From: Frigoribacterium sp.
GTDB taxonomy: Bacteria; Actinomycetota; Actinomycetes; Actinomycetales; Microbacteriaceae
Assembly (NCBI GenBank): GCA_025363205.1
Contig: JANYEI010000130.1
Location: forward strand, 1-49,161
Reading direction: 5' to 3'
DNA: 49,161 bases
Below are positions 40,392 through 49,058 of the stretch, piece by piece; position 1 is the stretch's first letter; every line of letters begins with the position of its first letter. The position numbers and the translations under genes were made by a program. Below the pieces are notes generated by a model. The model ran no database searches and was not told where the DNA came from. It saw nothing but the letters and a program-made list of their open reading frames with translations.

Positions 40392-41317
40392 CCTCGATTC
40401 CCCCCGCCAGCCGCGCAAATCTGCGTGGCGCCGTCGACCTCTCGTCGCTGGTACGTCCCCCGGCTGGCCCGGCTGGCGCTGCTGGTGTCGCGCCCGGCGC
40501 AAGCACCGCCGTTCCGTCGCTCGTGCTGGAATCGTCGGACGCGTCCTTCACCGGCATCCTGGATCTCTCCCAGACCGTGCCGGTGGTTGTTGAGCTGTAC
40601 GTCGGTGAGCCATCGGCCACCCTCATCCGCGCCGTGACCGGTTACGCTGGCCGCCTCGTGCTCGCCACTGTGGATGCCGCCGCCAACCCCCAGCTGTCCC
40701 AGGCGTTCCACGCGGCCGCGGCTCCGACCGTCGCCGCCGTGATCGGCGGACGTCCGATTGCGCTCTATGAGGGAGACCTGCCCGAGGCGGACGTGAAACA
40801 GGTGCTCGACCAGCTGCTCACCCTTGCCGCCCAACAGAATGTGACCGGCACCGTGACGCCAGCGGAGCCGGGAGCAGAGCCGGCCGAGCCGGTAGAACCG
40901 CCGCTGCCGCCGCACCATCAGGAGGCCTACGACGCTATCGCCGCTGGCGACTTCGAGACAGCCATCCGCGAATACAGGACGGCGATCGCCCAGGATCCGC
41001 GCGACCAACTCGCGGTGGCCGGCCTCGCCCAGGTATCACTGCTCGCCCGCCTCGGGACGGCCTCAGCCGCCGAAATCCGGGATGCGGCCGCTGCTGGCCC
41101 CACGGACATCGATGCCCAGCTGGCCGTTGCCGACCTTGATGTCTCCGGGGGGCACCTCGACGACGCGTTCGGTCGACTTCTCCAGCTCTTTCCCACCCTC
41201 GATCAACCGGGCAAAGACCGGGTTCGCACCCGCCTGCTCGACTTTTTTGAGATCGCTGGAGGGGATGACCCGCGTGTCGTTTCCGCGCGCCGTCGGCTGA
41301 CGGGGCTGCTGTACTGA
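40388..41317 (+). CDS. Thioredoxin-like/TPR protein (YbbN/CnoX-like), no CXXC
   Basis: The 309-residue protein starts at GTG 40388 overlapping the upstream stop, with AAGGAG five bases before. Residues about 44-150 resemble a thioredoxin fold (VPVVVELYVGEPSATLI...FHAAAAPTVAAVIGGRPI). The redox motif WCxxC is absent, so it cannot act as an ordinary disulfide reductase. Residues about 175-300 contain tetratricopeptide-like helices (AYDAIAAGDFETAIREYRTA). This domain order matches the YbbN/CnoX co-chaperones. The N-terminal 40 residues are Pro/Gly/Ala-rich and disordered. Confidence 0.85.
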   Translation: MTSIPPASRANLRGAVDLSSLVRPPAGPAGAAGVAPGASTAVPSLVLESSDASFTGILDLSQTVPVVVELYVGEPSATLIRAVTGYAGRLVLATVDAAANPQLSQAFHAAAAPTVAAVIGGRPIALYEGDLPEADVKQVLDQLLTLAAQQNVTGTVTPAEPGAEPAEPVEPPLPPHHQEAYDAIAAGDFETAIREYRTAIAQDPRDQLAVAGLAQVSLLARLGTASAAEIRDAAAAGPTDIDAQLAVADLDVSGGHLDDAFGRLLQLFPTLDQPGKDRVRTRLLDFFEIAGGDDPRVVSARRRLTGLLY

Positions 41318-41527
41318 CCCCTGCTGCGGTCGGGTCTCTGTGCACGCGTCACTCGCTCATCGATGGCGTTCGACATAACAGCGACCCCGAACCATCCGAA
41401 TTCTGGATGTTGAAGGTGCGCGGGACCGAAACACTGATGGTGAACGCGCGATTCGGCGCCAGGAAACCTGCACAGGGTCGGCTCGCCGCCCACCGAACGC
41501 CCCGCCAACCGGACGCGCCACTCGCCG

Positions 41528-41604
41528 AAAACGCAGGAGATTCATCGCCAAAAGCCGCCATTCGCGGCCGATGGGGCCATTTCGTGGCGAATGTCCTGCG
41601 TTTT
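41528..41604. repeat. Intergenic inverted repeat, 16-base arms, 45-base loop (family B/E)
   Basis: AAAACGCAGGAGATTC (41528-41543) pairs with GAATGTCCTGCGTTTT (41589-41604) at 15 of 16 bases. The loop has a smaller CCGC...GCGG stem. It lies in the 305-base gap between the convergent TPR and glgB genes, where I see no other feature. Confidence 0.8.
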
Positions 41605-41622
41605 GAGAGTGCCGACGCGCGG

Positions 41623-43902
41623 CTACCGCCTCAGCTTGAGCCAAAGACCCGCGAGCGGCGGCAGCGTCACCTCTGCGGATGCCGGACGACCGGCCCACGG
41701 GGTGTCGGTGGCCTCGATCGCGCCGAAGTTGCCGACTCCCGAGCCGCCGTACTCCAGGGCATCCGTGTTGAAAATCTCGTCCCAGGTGCCCGCGAACGGA
41801 AGGCCGACCCGATACGGTCCCACCGGATTACCCCCGAAGTTCATCAGAACCGCGATGGGATTGCCGTGGTTGTCCCAGCGCAGGAAGGACACGGCGTTGT
41901 GTTCGGCATCACCGGCATCGATCCATTCGAACCCGCCGGGGTCGTTGTCGCGCGACCACAGTGACGGCTGCTCGCGGTAGACCCGGTTCAGCTGGCTCAC
42001 CATCGTCAGCAGCCCGCGATGAACTGGCTGGTCGAGAATCCACCAGTCGAGCCCGCGCTCTTCACTCCACTCCGAGGGCTGGCCGAACTCCGATCCCATA
42101 AACAACAGCTGCTTACCGGGATGCGACCACATGAACGCAAGGTACGCACGCAGGTTCGCGAGCTTCTGCCACTGGTCACCGGGCATCTTGTGCAGCAGCG
42201 ACCCCTTACCGTGCACGACCTCATCATGGCTGATTGGCAGCAGGAAACTCTCGGTGAACGCGTAGACCATGCTGAAGGTGATCTCGTTGTGGTGGTGAGA
42301 GCGATACATCGGATCCGTGGCCATGTAGTTGAGGCTGTCGTGCATCCAGCCCATGTTCCACTTCAGGCCGAAACCGAGCCCGGAACCACCGGTCGGCTTG
42401 GTGACTCCCGGCCAGGCGGTCGACTCCTCGGCGATCATCACGATGCCGGGGTTTCGCTTGTAGGCGGTGGCATTCACCTCCTGGAGGAAGCTGATGGCCT
42501 CGAGGTTCTCCCGCCCGCCATTCACGTTCGGCAGCCAGTCATCCGCTTCCCGCGAGTAGTCAAGGTAAAGCATCGAGGCCACCGCGTCGACCCGGAGCCC
42601 GTCGATGTGAAAGTCCTCGAGCCAGTAGCTCGCGTTCGCGACGAGGAAGTTGCGCACCTGCGAATCGCCGAAGTTGAACACGAGGGTGCCCCAGTCGCGC
42701 TGCTCGCCTCGCCGCGGGTCGGAGTGCTCGTACAGCGGCTGCCCGTCGAAATTGGCCAACGCCCATTCGTCCTTCGGGAAGTGCGCGGGAACCCAGTCCA
42801 TAATCACGCCAATGTCGGCCTGGTGGAGGCGATCAATCAGGTAGCGGAGGTCGTCCGGATGCCCGAACCGGCTGGTGGGCGCGTAGTAGCCGGTCACCTG
42901 GTAGCCCCATGACCCGCCGAACGGATGCTCGGCGAGCGGCATGAACTCGACATGGGTAAAAGCGGTCTCTTGCAGGTAGGGGATCAGCTCATCCGCCAGC
43001 GACCGGTAGTCGAGCCCCGGACGCCACGAACCGACGTGCAATTCGTAGACGCTCATCGGGGAGTTGTGCGGGTCGCGCTCGGCGCGGCGACGCATCCAGT
43101 CGGCGTCGCCCCACTCATAGAGGGTTTGGCCCACTTTCGACGCGGTGGCCGGCGGGATTTCTGTGTAGCGGGCCATCGGATCGGCACGCTGCACCCAGCG
43201 GCCGTCGGCCGCGAGTAGTTCGAACTTATAGGAGGTACCGGGAGTGAGTCCGGGCACGAAGAGCTCCCACACCCCATTGTCGTCGAGGCGGCGCATGGCA
43301 TGCCTGGGGCCGTACCAGCCGTTGAAGTCTCCGAGTACTCGCGCGGCTTTCGCGTGCGGCGCCCAGACGGAGAAACTCGTGCCGGTCACGCCTTCGTGCG
43401 GCCGGAAGTGTGACCCGAACACCTGCCAGAGCTGCTCGTGCCGCCCCTGGCCCCAGAGGTAAAGATCAACCTCTCCCACCGAGGAAACGAAGCGGTAGGG
43501 GTCCTCCGCCACCCAGTCCGGTCCGTTGGAGTAGGTGGTCTCCACCGTGTAGGCCTGGCCGACTCCTGCCGAGAATCCCTGCCACAGGCCGTCGGCCAGA
43601 TGGCTGAGCGGCACGCGGTCGCCATCGGCGCGGATTGCCGTCACCGAATCGGCAAGGGGGCGGATGACACGGATTACGAACCCGTTTTCCACAGCGTGCT
43701 GGCCAAGGGTCGCGTGCGGCTGGGGATGGCGACCCTCAACGAGCGCCGCGACGTGGTCGGGGTGGAGGGTCGGCAGCGCGGGAGGGGCAGCGGGAGCTGT
43801 CGCCTTCGTTGCGGCTGGCTTCTTCGTTGCGGGAGGCTTCTTCGTGAAGGGAGCCGTCGCGGCAGCTGGCTTCTTGGGGGGGATGGACGGGTCCTTCACC
43901 AT
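41623..43902 (-). CDS. glgB: 1,4-alpha-glucan branching enzyme
   Basis: The 759-residue protein has a Lys/Pro/Ala-rich N-terminal tail (residues about 5-40), two N-terminal beta domains (CBM48), and a GH13_9 barrel: [33 protein letters not shown] (nucleophile Asp), [12 protein letters not shown] (acid/base Glu) and [15 protein letters not shown]. It forms alpha-1,6 branches in glycogen-like glucan. Its ATG follows the glgE stop with no gap, so the two are tightly coupled. The basic tail is unlike most GlgB proteins. Confidence 0.96.
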   Translation of the reverse strand: MVKDPSIPPKKPAAATAPFTKKPPATKKPAATKATAPAAPPALPTLHPDHVAALVEGRHPQPHATLGQHAVENGFVIRVIRPLADSVTAIRADGDRVPLSHLADGLWQGFSAGVGQAYTVETTYSNGPDWVAEDPYRFVSSVGEVDLYLWGQGRHEQLWQVFGSHFRPHEGVTGTSFSVWAPHAKAARVLGDFNGWYGPRHAMRRLDDNGVWELFVPGLTPGTSYKFELLAADGRWVQRADPMARYTEIPPATASKVGQTLYEWGDADWMRRRAERDPHNSPMSVYELHVGSWRPGLDYRSLADELIPYLQETAFTHVEFMPLAEHPFGGSWGYQVTGYYAPTSRFGHPDDLRYLIDRLHQADIGVIMDWVPAHFPKDEWALANFDGQPLYEHSDPRRGEQRDWGTLVFNFGDSQVRNFLVANASYWLEDFHIDGLRVDAVASMLYLDYSREADDWLPNVNGGRENLEAISFLQEVNATAYKRNPGIVMIAEESTAWPGVTKPTGGSGLGFGLKWNMGWMHDSLNYMATDPMYRSHHHNEITFSMVYAFTESFLLPISHDEVVHGKGSLLHKMPGDQWQKLANLRAYLAFMWSHPGKQLLFMGSEFGQPSEWSEERGLDWWILDQPVHRGLLTMVSQLNRVYREQPSLWSRDNDPGGFEWIDAGDAEHNAVSFLRWDNHGNPIAVLMNFGGNPVGPYRVGLPFAGTWDEIFNTDALEYGGSGVGNFGAIEATDTPWAGRPASAEVTLPPLAGLWLKLRR

Positions 43903-45903
43903 TTACTTGCCTCTCGGGAGTTCGACACGCAGGATGTGGACGGGTTCGACGAAGGCGTCGAGCCGTACGAAATTCTGCTGGCCCCAAGTGAATTTCTGCC
44001 GGGTGATGAGGTCGGTCACTTCGAACGGTTCATCGGGATCGACGCCGAACCGGGTGGGGTCGAGATAAACGGTGGACTCGCGAGCCGAATGGGGATCGAG
44101 GTTGGCCACGACAATGATCGCGTCACCGCGTCCGGAGCGGGTGAATGCGCCGTCGAGGTACTTGCTGTACACCAGTATCGAGTCGTCATCGCTCCAGTGG
44201 ATGTCGAGGTTGCGCAACTGGCGCAGGGCAGGATGCTCGGCTCGGATCTTGTTCAACTGGGTGATGTACGGCGCGAGCGAATGCCCGGCAGCCTCGGCGG
44301 CGCCGAAGTCGCGGGCCTTGTATTCGTACTTCTCGTTGTCGATGTTCTCTTCGGAACCGGCCCGAGCGACATTTTCGTAGAGCTCGTACCCGGCGTAGAC
44401 GCCCCAACTCGGAGAGGCTGTTGCGGCGAGCGCGGCCCGGATCTTATAGGCCGGCGGCCCCCCGAACTGCAGGAACTCGGTGAGGATGTCAGGCGTGTTG
44501 ACAAACAGATTCGGCCGGAAATATGGCGAATGTTCGTGGGAGATCTCGGTGAAGAACTCCTCGAGCTCGGTTTTGGTGTTTCGCCAGGTGAAGTAGGTAT
44601 ACGACTGCTGGAAACCGGCCTGGCCGAGGGAGTACATCATCGCCGGTCGCGTGAACGCTTCCGCGAGGAAGACGATGTCGGGAAATTCCGAGTTCACCTG
44701 GTGAAGCATCCACTCCCAGAACTGCAGAGGCTTGGTGTGCGGGTTGTCCACCCGAAAGATCGTGACGCCGAGGCCGATCCAGTACCTGACGACTCGAAGC
44801 ACCTCGTTGCGAATGCCGATCGGATCGTTGTCAAAGTTGATCGGGTAGATGTCCTGGTATTTCTTCGGCGGATTCTCCGCGTAGGCGACTGATCCATCCG
44901 GAAGGGTGGTGAACCACTCGGGGTGCTCGATCACCCAGGGGTGGTCGGGCGAACATTGCAGCGCGAGGTCGAGAGCGACCTCGAGGCCGTTCTTCTTCGC
45001 GGTGTCGACAAACGCCTCGAAGTCCTCGACGGTGCCGAGATCCGGATGGATGGCGTCATGGCCGCCGTCTTTCGATCCGATGGCCCACGGGGATCCCGGA
45101 TCGTTCGGTCCCGGTTTCAGCGTGTTATTCGGACCCTTCCGAAAGCTGACGCCGATCGGGTGGATCGGCGGCAGGTAAATCACGTCGAAGCCCATGCCTG
45201 CGACGGCGGGGAGACGGCGTGCAGCCGTGCGAAAAGTGCCGCTCGTCCAGGCGCCATCCTTGCCCTTTTTTGCACCCTCCGACCGCGGGAAGAACTCGTA
45301 CCAACTGCCGGCCCCTGCCCGCACCCTCTCGACGCGCACCTCGAGAGGAAGGCTCAGCGTATTGCGGCTCGCCAGCGGCCTCTTCTCCATTTCTTCGGTG
45401 ACGCGAGGGTCGAGGGCGACAGCAAATCGCGTCGCCGGCGCGAGGCTCCTGGTGGTCATCACCTTCGCGGCATCGATCAGTACCTTGTTCTTTGGATCTG
45501 ATTTCACCGCCCGGGCTAGAAGCTCCGTTCCGATCAGCAGCATGACTTTCACGTCGATTCCCGCCGGAATCTTGATCTCGGCGTTGTGCAGCCAGGTCGC
45601 CCAATCGTCGGTCCAGGCCTGGATGCTGTAGAGCCAGGTGCCCTGCACGTCGAGAAGTACGTCAACTTCCCACCGATCGAGTCCCACCCCGACCTCGTGC
45701 ATCCGATACTTCGATTGCAGGCCCTCTGGCGTGCTGAGGAGCAGATCGACACCAAGAATGTCGTGACCCTCGGTAAATACCGTCGCCTGGAACGGCACGA
45801 CCTCACCGACGAAGGCTTTTGCCGGCCAGTTGTTCTCGGGCTGCTGGGGAGCGAGGTGCCGAATCGGGATTCGGCCCATCTTTGGTTCGAAGACATTCGT
45901 CAC
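43903..45903 (-). CDS. glgE: Alpha-1,4-glucan:maltose-1-phosphate maltosyltransferase
   Basis: I start at GTG 45903, six bases from a TACGGT box. The 666-residue protein has the GlgE N-terminal domain (RIPIRHLAPQQPENNWPAKA), then the GH13_3 barrel: VIYLPPIHPIGVSFRKG, FRVDNPHTKPLQFWEW (nucleophile Asp) and IVFLAEAFTRPAMMYSL (acid/base Glu). It extends alpha-glucan from maltose 1-phosphate, the actinobacterial route from trehalose to glycogen. TreS, Pep2 and GlgM are not in the window. glgB follows on the same strand and glgP is divergent. Confidence 0.95.
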   Translation of the reverse strand: MTNVFEPKMGRIPIRHLAPQQPENNWPAKAFVGEVVPFQATVFTEGHDILGVDLLLSTPEGLQSKYRMHEVGVGLDRWEVDVLLDVQGTWLYSIQAWTDDWATWLHNAEIKIPAGIDVKVMLLIGTELLARAVKSDPKNKVLIDAAKVMTTRSLAPATRFAVALDPRVTEEMEKRPLASRNTLSLPLEVRVERVRAGAGSWYEFFPRSEGAKKGKDGAWTSGTFRTAARRLPAVAGMGFDVIYLPPIHPIGVSFRKGPNNTLKPGPNDPGSPWAIGSKDGGHDAIHPDLGTVEDFEAFVDTAKKNGLEVALDLALQCSPDHPWVIEHPEWFTTLPDGSVAYAENPPKKYQDIYPINFDNDPIGIRNEVLRVVRYWIGLGVTIFRVDNPHTKPLQFWEWMLHQVNSEFPDIVFLAEAFTRPAMMYSLGQAGFQQSYTYFTWRNTKTELEEFFTEISHEHSPYFRPNLFVNTPDILTEFLQFGGPPAYKIRAALAATASPSWGVYAGYELYENVARAGSEENIDNEKYEYKARDFGAAEAAGHSLAPYITQLNKIRAEHPALRQLRNLDIHWSDDDSILVYSKYLDGAFTRSGRGDAIIVVANLDPHSARESTVYLDPTRFGVDPDEPFEVTDLITRQKFTWGQQNFVRLDAFVEPVHILRVELPRGK

Positions 45904-45909
45904 TCTTCG

Positions 45910-45915
45910 ACCGTA
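45910..45915 (-). promoter_or_regulatory. -10 box (TACGGT) of a leaderless promoter for glgE
   Basis: Minus-strand TACGGT, six bases, then GTG 45903. This spacing favours this GTG over the open frame that continues upstream. Confidence 0.55.
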
Positions 45916-46017
45916 GCGGCTCAGCAAAAGTTTCTCTGCCCCTTGACTCCCGAACCACTCGCCGTGTTTCGCTGGGAACGGATGCGGCCTCGGGCGCGAT
46001 TGGCAACTTTCTGCCCG

Positions 46018-46023
46018 TAGGGT
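46018..46023 (+). promoter_or_regulatory. -10 box (TAGGGT) for glgP
   Basis: TAGGGT is three bases from ATG 46027 and six bases from GTG 46030. The six-base rule seen elsewhere here suggests that transcription and translation begin at GTG 46030. Confidence 0.5.
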
Positions 46024-46026
46024 GTA

Positions 46027-48588
46027 ATGGTGAAGGCTATCCGTCGATTTACTGTCCGTACCGTTCTGCCCAGTGTGCTCGCGCCACTGGAAGAACTGGC
46101 CACCAATCTCCGCTGGTCCTGGCATCTTCCGACCCGCCGGCTGTTCGAGGACATCTCGCCGGGGTTGTGGGAATCCAGTGGGCACGATCCCATCGGCCTG
46201 CTCGGTGAGATTGAGCCGACCCGCCTGTCTGAGCTCGCCGCCGATCAGGAGTTCGTCTCCCGAGCAGCAGCGCTGTCCCAGGACCTGCACACCTACCTCA
46301 CCGAGCCACGCTGGTACCAGCAGTCGGTGACGGACGACGCGCCGAAGGCTATTGGTTACTTCTCCCCGGAGTTCGGTATCGCGGCAGCACTTCCGCAGTA
46401 TTCCGGCGGGCTCGGCATTCTCGCCGGCGACCACCTGAAGAGTGCGTCGGATCTCGGCGTGCCGATAATCGGTGTTGGTCTCTTCTATCGCTCGGGGTAC
46501 TTTGCCCAGTCCATCTCCCCCGACGGTTGGCAGCAAGAGTCCTACCCCGTGCTCGATCCAGATGGCCTGCCGCTCTCGGTTCTGCGGCACCCCGACGGCA
46601 CGGCGGCCCAGGTCGCTCTTGCGCTGCCGGGTGGCCGCGCGCTCTACGCTCGGATCTGGCAGGTCGCGGTCGGCCGCATCCGCCTGCTGCTGCTCGACAC
46701 CGACATCCCCGAGAACGAGGACTCGCTTCGCTCGGTCACCGACCGCCTCTACGGCGGGGGCGGAGAGCATCGTCTGCTTCAAGAGCTGCTTCTCGGCATC
46801 GGCGGGGTGCGTGCGATCAAACTTCTCACCGAGCTGACCGACGCTGACGCCCCGGAGCTCTTCCACACCAACGAGGGCCACGCTGGCTTCCTCGGCCTCG
46901 AGCGGATCAGCGACCTGATCGGTGACGGACTGTCGTTCGACGAGGCACTGCAGGTCGTGCGCGCCGGCACCGTCTTCACCACCCACACTCCGGTACCGGC
47001 CGGCATCGACCGATTCGACTCCTCTCTTGTGCAGCAGTACTTCTCCACCGACCTGCTGCCTGGCGTCGAAGTCGATGATGTGCTGGCGCTCGGTGCCGAG
47101 AACTACGAGGGCGGCACCGCCAACACCTTCAACATGGCGGTAATGGGCCTGCGCCTCGGCCAGCGTGCCAACGGTGTCTCTCAGCTTCATGGCGAGGTGA
47201 GCCGAGGGATGTTCGGGGCCCTGTGGCCCGGATTCGACGCCGACGACGTGCCGATCACCTCGGTGACCAACGGGGTACACGCTCCCACCTGGACCGACCC
47301 ATCGCTCGTTGCCCTCGCGGCCGACCGCCTCGGCACCTCGAACACCACGACGGCGGACTGGGCCTCGGACGCAGTGAGCGACGCCGACCTCTGGACCGTG
47401 CGGAACGGCATGCGCCAGCAGCTGGTCACCGACGCCCGCGCCCGCGTCTCCGCTGCCTGGGCCGAGCAGAATCCCGGTATCCGCGACCCCGCGTGGTTCT
47501 CGCAGCTGCTCGACCCCAACGTGCTCACAATCGGGTTCGCTCGCCGCGTGCCAACCTACAAGCGGCTCACGCTCATGCTGCACGATCCCGAGCGTCTGCG
47601 CTCGCTTCTGCTCTCCGCGGAGCACCCGGTGCAGATCGTGATCGCGGGCAAGTCGCACCCGGCCGATGACGAGGGCAAGCGCCTCATCCAGAAGCTTGTG
47701 GAGTTCTCGCAGGAGCCGGAGATCCGCAAGCGCATGGTCTTTTTGCCCAACTACGACATCGCCATGGCGCAACTGCTCTACCCGGGAACGGATGTCTGGC
47801 TCAACAATCCGCTTCGCCCCCTCGAGGCCTGCGGGACATCCGGCATGAAGGCGGCGCTCAACGGCTCGCTCAACCTCTCGATCCTCGACGGATGGTGGGC
47901 CGAATTCCACGACGAGGAAAACGGCTGGGCGATCCCCAGTGCAGATTCTGCCGGGGACTCTGCCGAACGGGACAAGCTCGAGGCCGAGTCCATGTACGAC
48001 CTGATCGAACACCAGATCGCTCCGCGCTTTTACGATCGTGGCGCTGACGGGGTGCCGACGCGATGGGTGGAGTCGATCCGTCACACACTGTCCACCCTGT
48101 CGTTCGAGCTCTCCGCCGACCGCATGGTTCGTGAATACGTGGAGCGGCTGTACGTGCCATCCGCCGCCGCCCACCGCACGATTTCGGCCGATGGGTATGC
48201 GCCGGCACGAGCTCTCGCGGCCTGGAAATCCCGGGTGACCGCGGCCTGGCCGCACGTGTCGGTCGCTCACGTCGAGTCCGGGGGAGTGGACGCGGTGCCA
48301 CAGGTGGGAGACGAACTGCACGTGCGGGCGCATGTCAACCTGGCCGGGCTGACTCCGGCGGATGTCTCGGTGGAGGTCGTCTACGGGCGCGCCCGAGAAA
48401 ACGATCGGCTCGAGAACCCGCAGAGCCTGGAGCTGCTGCCGTCGCCGACCGTCGGTGATCCGGCCCAGTTCACCGGCGCAGTGACGCTGTCGCGCGCCGG
48501 GAGCTTTGGCTACAACGTTCGGGTCGTTCCACGACATGCGCTGCTGGCGAGCCCCGCCGAACTGGGGTTGATTGCGGTCGCCAGCTGA
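46027..48588 (+). CDS. glgP: Alpha-glucan phosphorylase
   Basis: The 853-residue protein is an alpha-glucan phosphorylase of the bacterial/archaeal type: LEELATNLRWSWHLPTRRLF, IGYFSPEFGIAAALPQYSGG, LHTNEGHAGF-like LFHTNEGHAGFLGLERI, and the pyridoxal-phosphate Lys in ACGTSGMKAALNGSLNLS. It releases glucose 1-phosphate from alpha-glucan ends. The ATG is only three bases from the -10 box, so the second codon (GTG 46030) may be the true leaderless start. It is divergent from glgE-glgB and closed by a strong terminator. Confidence 0.96.
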   Translation: MVKAIRRFTVRTVLPSVLAPLEELATNLRWSWHLPTRRLFEDISPGLWESSGHDPIGLLGEIEPTRLSELAADQEFVSRAAALSQDLHTYLTEPRWYQQSVTDDAPKAIGYFSPEFGIAAALPQYSGGLGILAGDHLKSASDLGVPIIGVGLFYRSGYFAQSISPDGWQQESYPVLDPDGLPLSVLRHPDGTAAQVALALPGGRALYARIWQVAVGRIRLLLLDTDIPENEDSLRSVTDRLYGGGGEHRLLQELLLGIGGVRAIKLLTELTDADAPELFHTNEGHAGFLGLERISDLIGDGLSFDEALQVVRAGTVFTTHTPVPAGIDRFDSSLVQQYFSTDLLPGVEVDDVLALGAENYEGGTANTFNMAVMGLRLGQRANGVSQLHGEVSRGMFGALWPGFDADDVPITSVTNGVHAPTWTDPSLVALAADRLGTSNTTTADWASDAVSDADLWTVRNGMRQQLVTDARARVSAAWAEQNPGIRDPAWFSQLLDPNVLTIGFARRVPTYKRLTLMLHDPERLRSLLLSAEHPVQIVIAGKSHPADDEGKRLIQKLVEFSQEPEIRKRMVFLPNYDIAMAQLLYPGTDVWLNNPLRPLEACGTSGMKAALNGSLNLSILDGWWAEFHDEENGWAIPSADSAGDSAERDKLEAESMYDLIEHQIAPRFYDRGADGVPTRWVESIRHTLSTLSFELSADRMVREYVERLYVPSAAAHRTISADGYAPARALAAWKSRVTAAWPHVSVAHVESGGVDAVPQVGDELHVRAHVNLAGLTPADVSVEVVYGRARENDRLENPQSLELLPSPTVGDPAQFTGAVTLSRAGSFGYNVRVVPRHALLASPAELGLIAVAS

Positions 48589-48603
48589 CCGAACTTTCCT
48601 TGG

Positions 48604-48641
48604 GGCCCGTCGCGCGTTTCAGCGCGGCGGGCCTCTTTTTT
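48604..48641 (+). terminator. Intrinsic terminator of glgP
   Basis: GGCCCGTCGCGC pairs with GCGCGGCGGGCC (12 pairs, one G-T) around GTTTCA, followed by TCTTTTTTG. It begins 15 bases after the stop. Confidence 0.93.
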
Positions 48642-48653
48642 GTGCCGGTGACC

Positions 48654-48764
48654 GGGGTACATAGATGGAATTTGGCTGTACCCCAATTTCAGTAATTGAC
48701 AACTGCTTGGATACTGAATCCAAATCCAAATAGCTATTTGGCAGCTGATTTAGTTGAAAAACTA
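48654..48764. promoter_or_regulatory. AT-rich segment with four dyads upstream of the secreted-protein gene
   Basis: In an otherwise GC-rich window this stretch is clearly AT-rich. It holds GGGGTAC...GTACCCC (48654-48684), TTGGAT-ACTGA-ATCCAA (48707-48723), the perfect 16-base palindrome CCAAATAGCTATTTGG (48726-48741), and TAGTT-GAAA-AACTA (48751-48764). A consensus -35 TTGACA sits at 48696-48701 with only a weak -10 (CCAAAT, 48720-48725). It looks like an operator region or a structured 5' leader. Between 48765 and the ATG at 49059 I see no further clear feature. Confidence 0.55.
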
Positions 48765-49058
48765 GGAATGTACTTCGGAAAACACCCCTTTGGCGGTATA
48801 TCGGTGTGCCCTGCACTGGGGGCATTTAGAGGATAGACAAGGTCGTCTGTCCTTCATATTCTTTTGTGTGGGGAAGGCGTTCGCCAGAGGTTGCCGAGAT
48901 GCGCAATCGCGGAGGAAACGGTTGCCGGATGAGAAATCCATTCGGAGTCAATCACCACCCAGAATTTCGTGTGTTTGCGAGGTTCACGCTGCACAGACAG
49001 CACGCCGATCGGCAGGCTGCACCCACTTGGCATCGCAGATGTCACGGAAGGACACATC

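Noticed and set aside
43438-44892. A 484-codon plus-strand frame antisense to glgB and glgE
   Set aside because: No recognisable domain; glgB and glgE are certain on the other strand.
45904-48537. An open minus-strand frame of about 880 codons antisense to glgP, continuous with glgE
   Set aside because: It mirrors the GC-rich codon pattern of glgP, has no domain, and glgE has a well-placed start at 45903.
48619-48825. A 68-codon minus-strand frame in the AT-rich segment
   Set aside because: It overlaps the glgP terminator, lacks a ribosome site and matches no family; the segment's dyads point to regulation instead.
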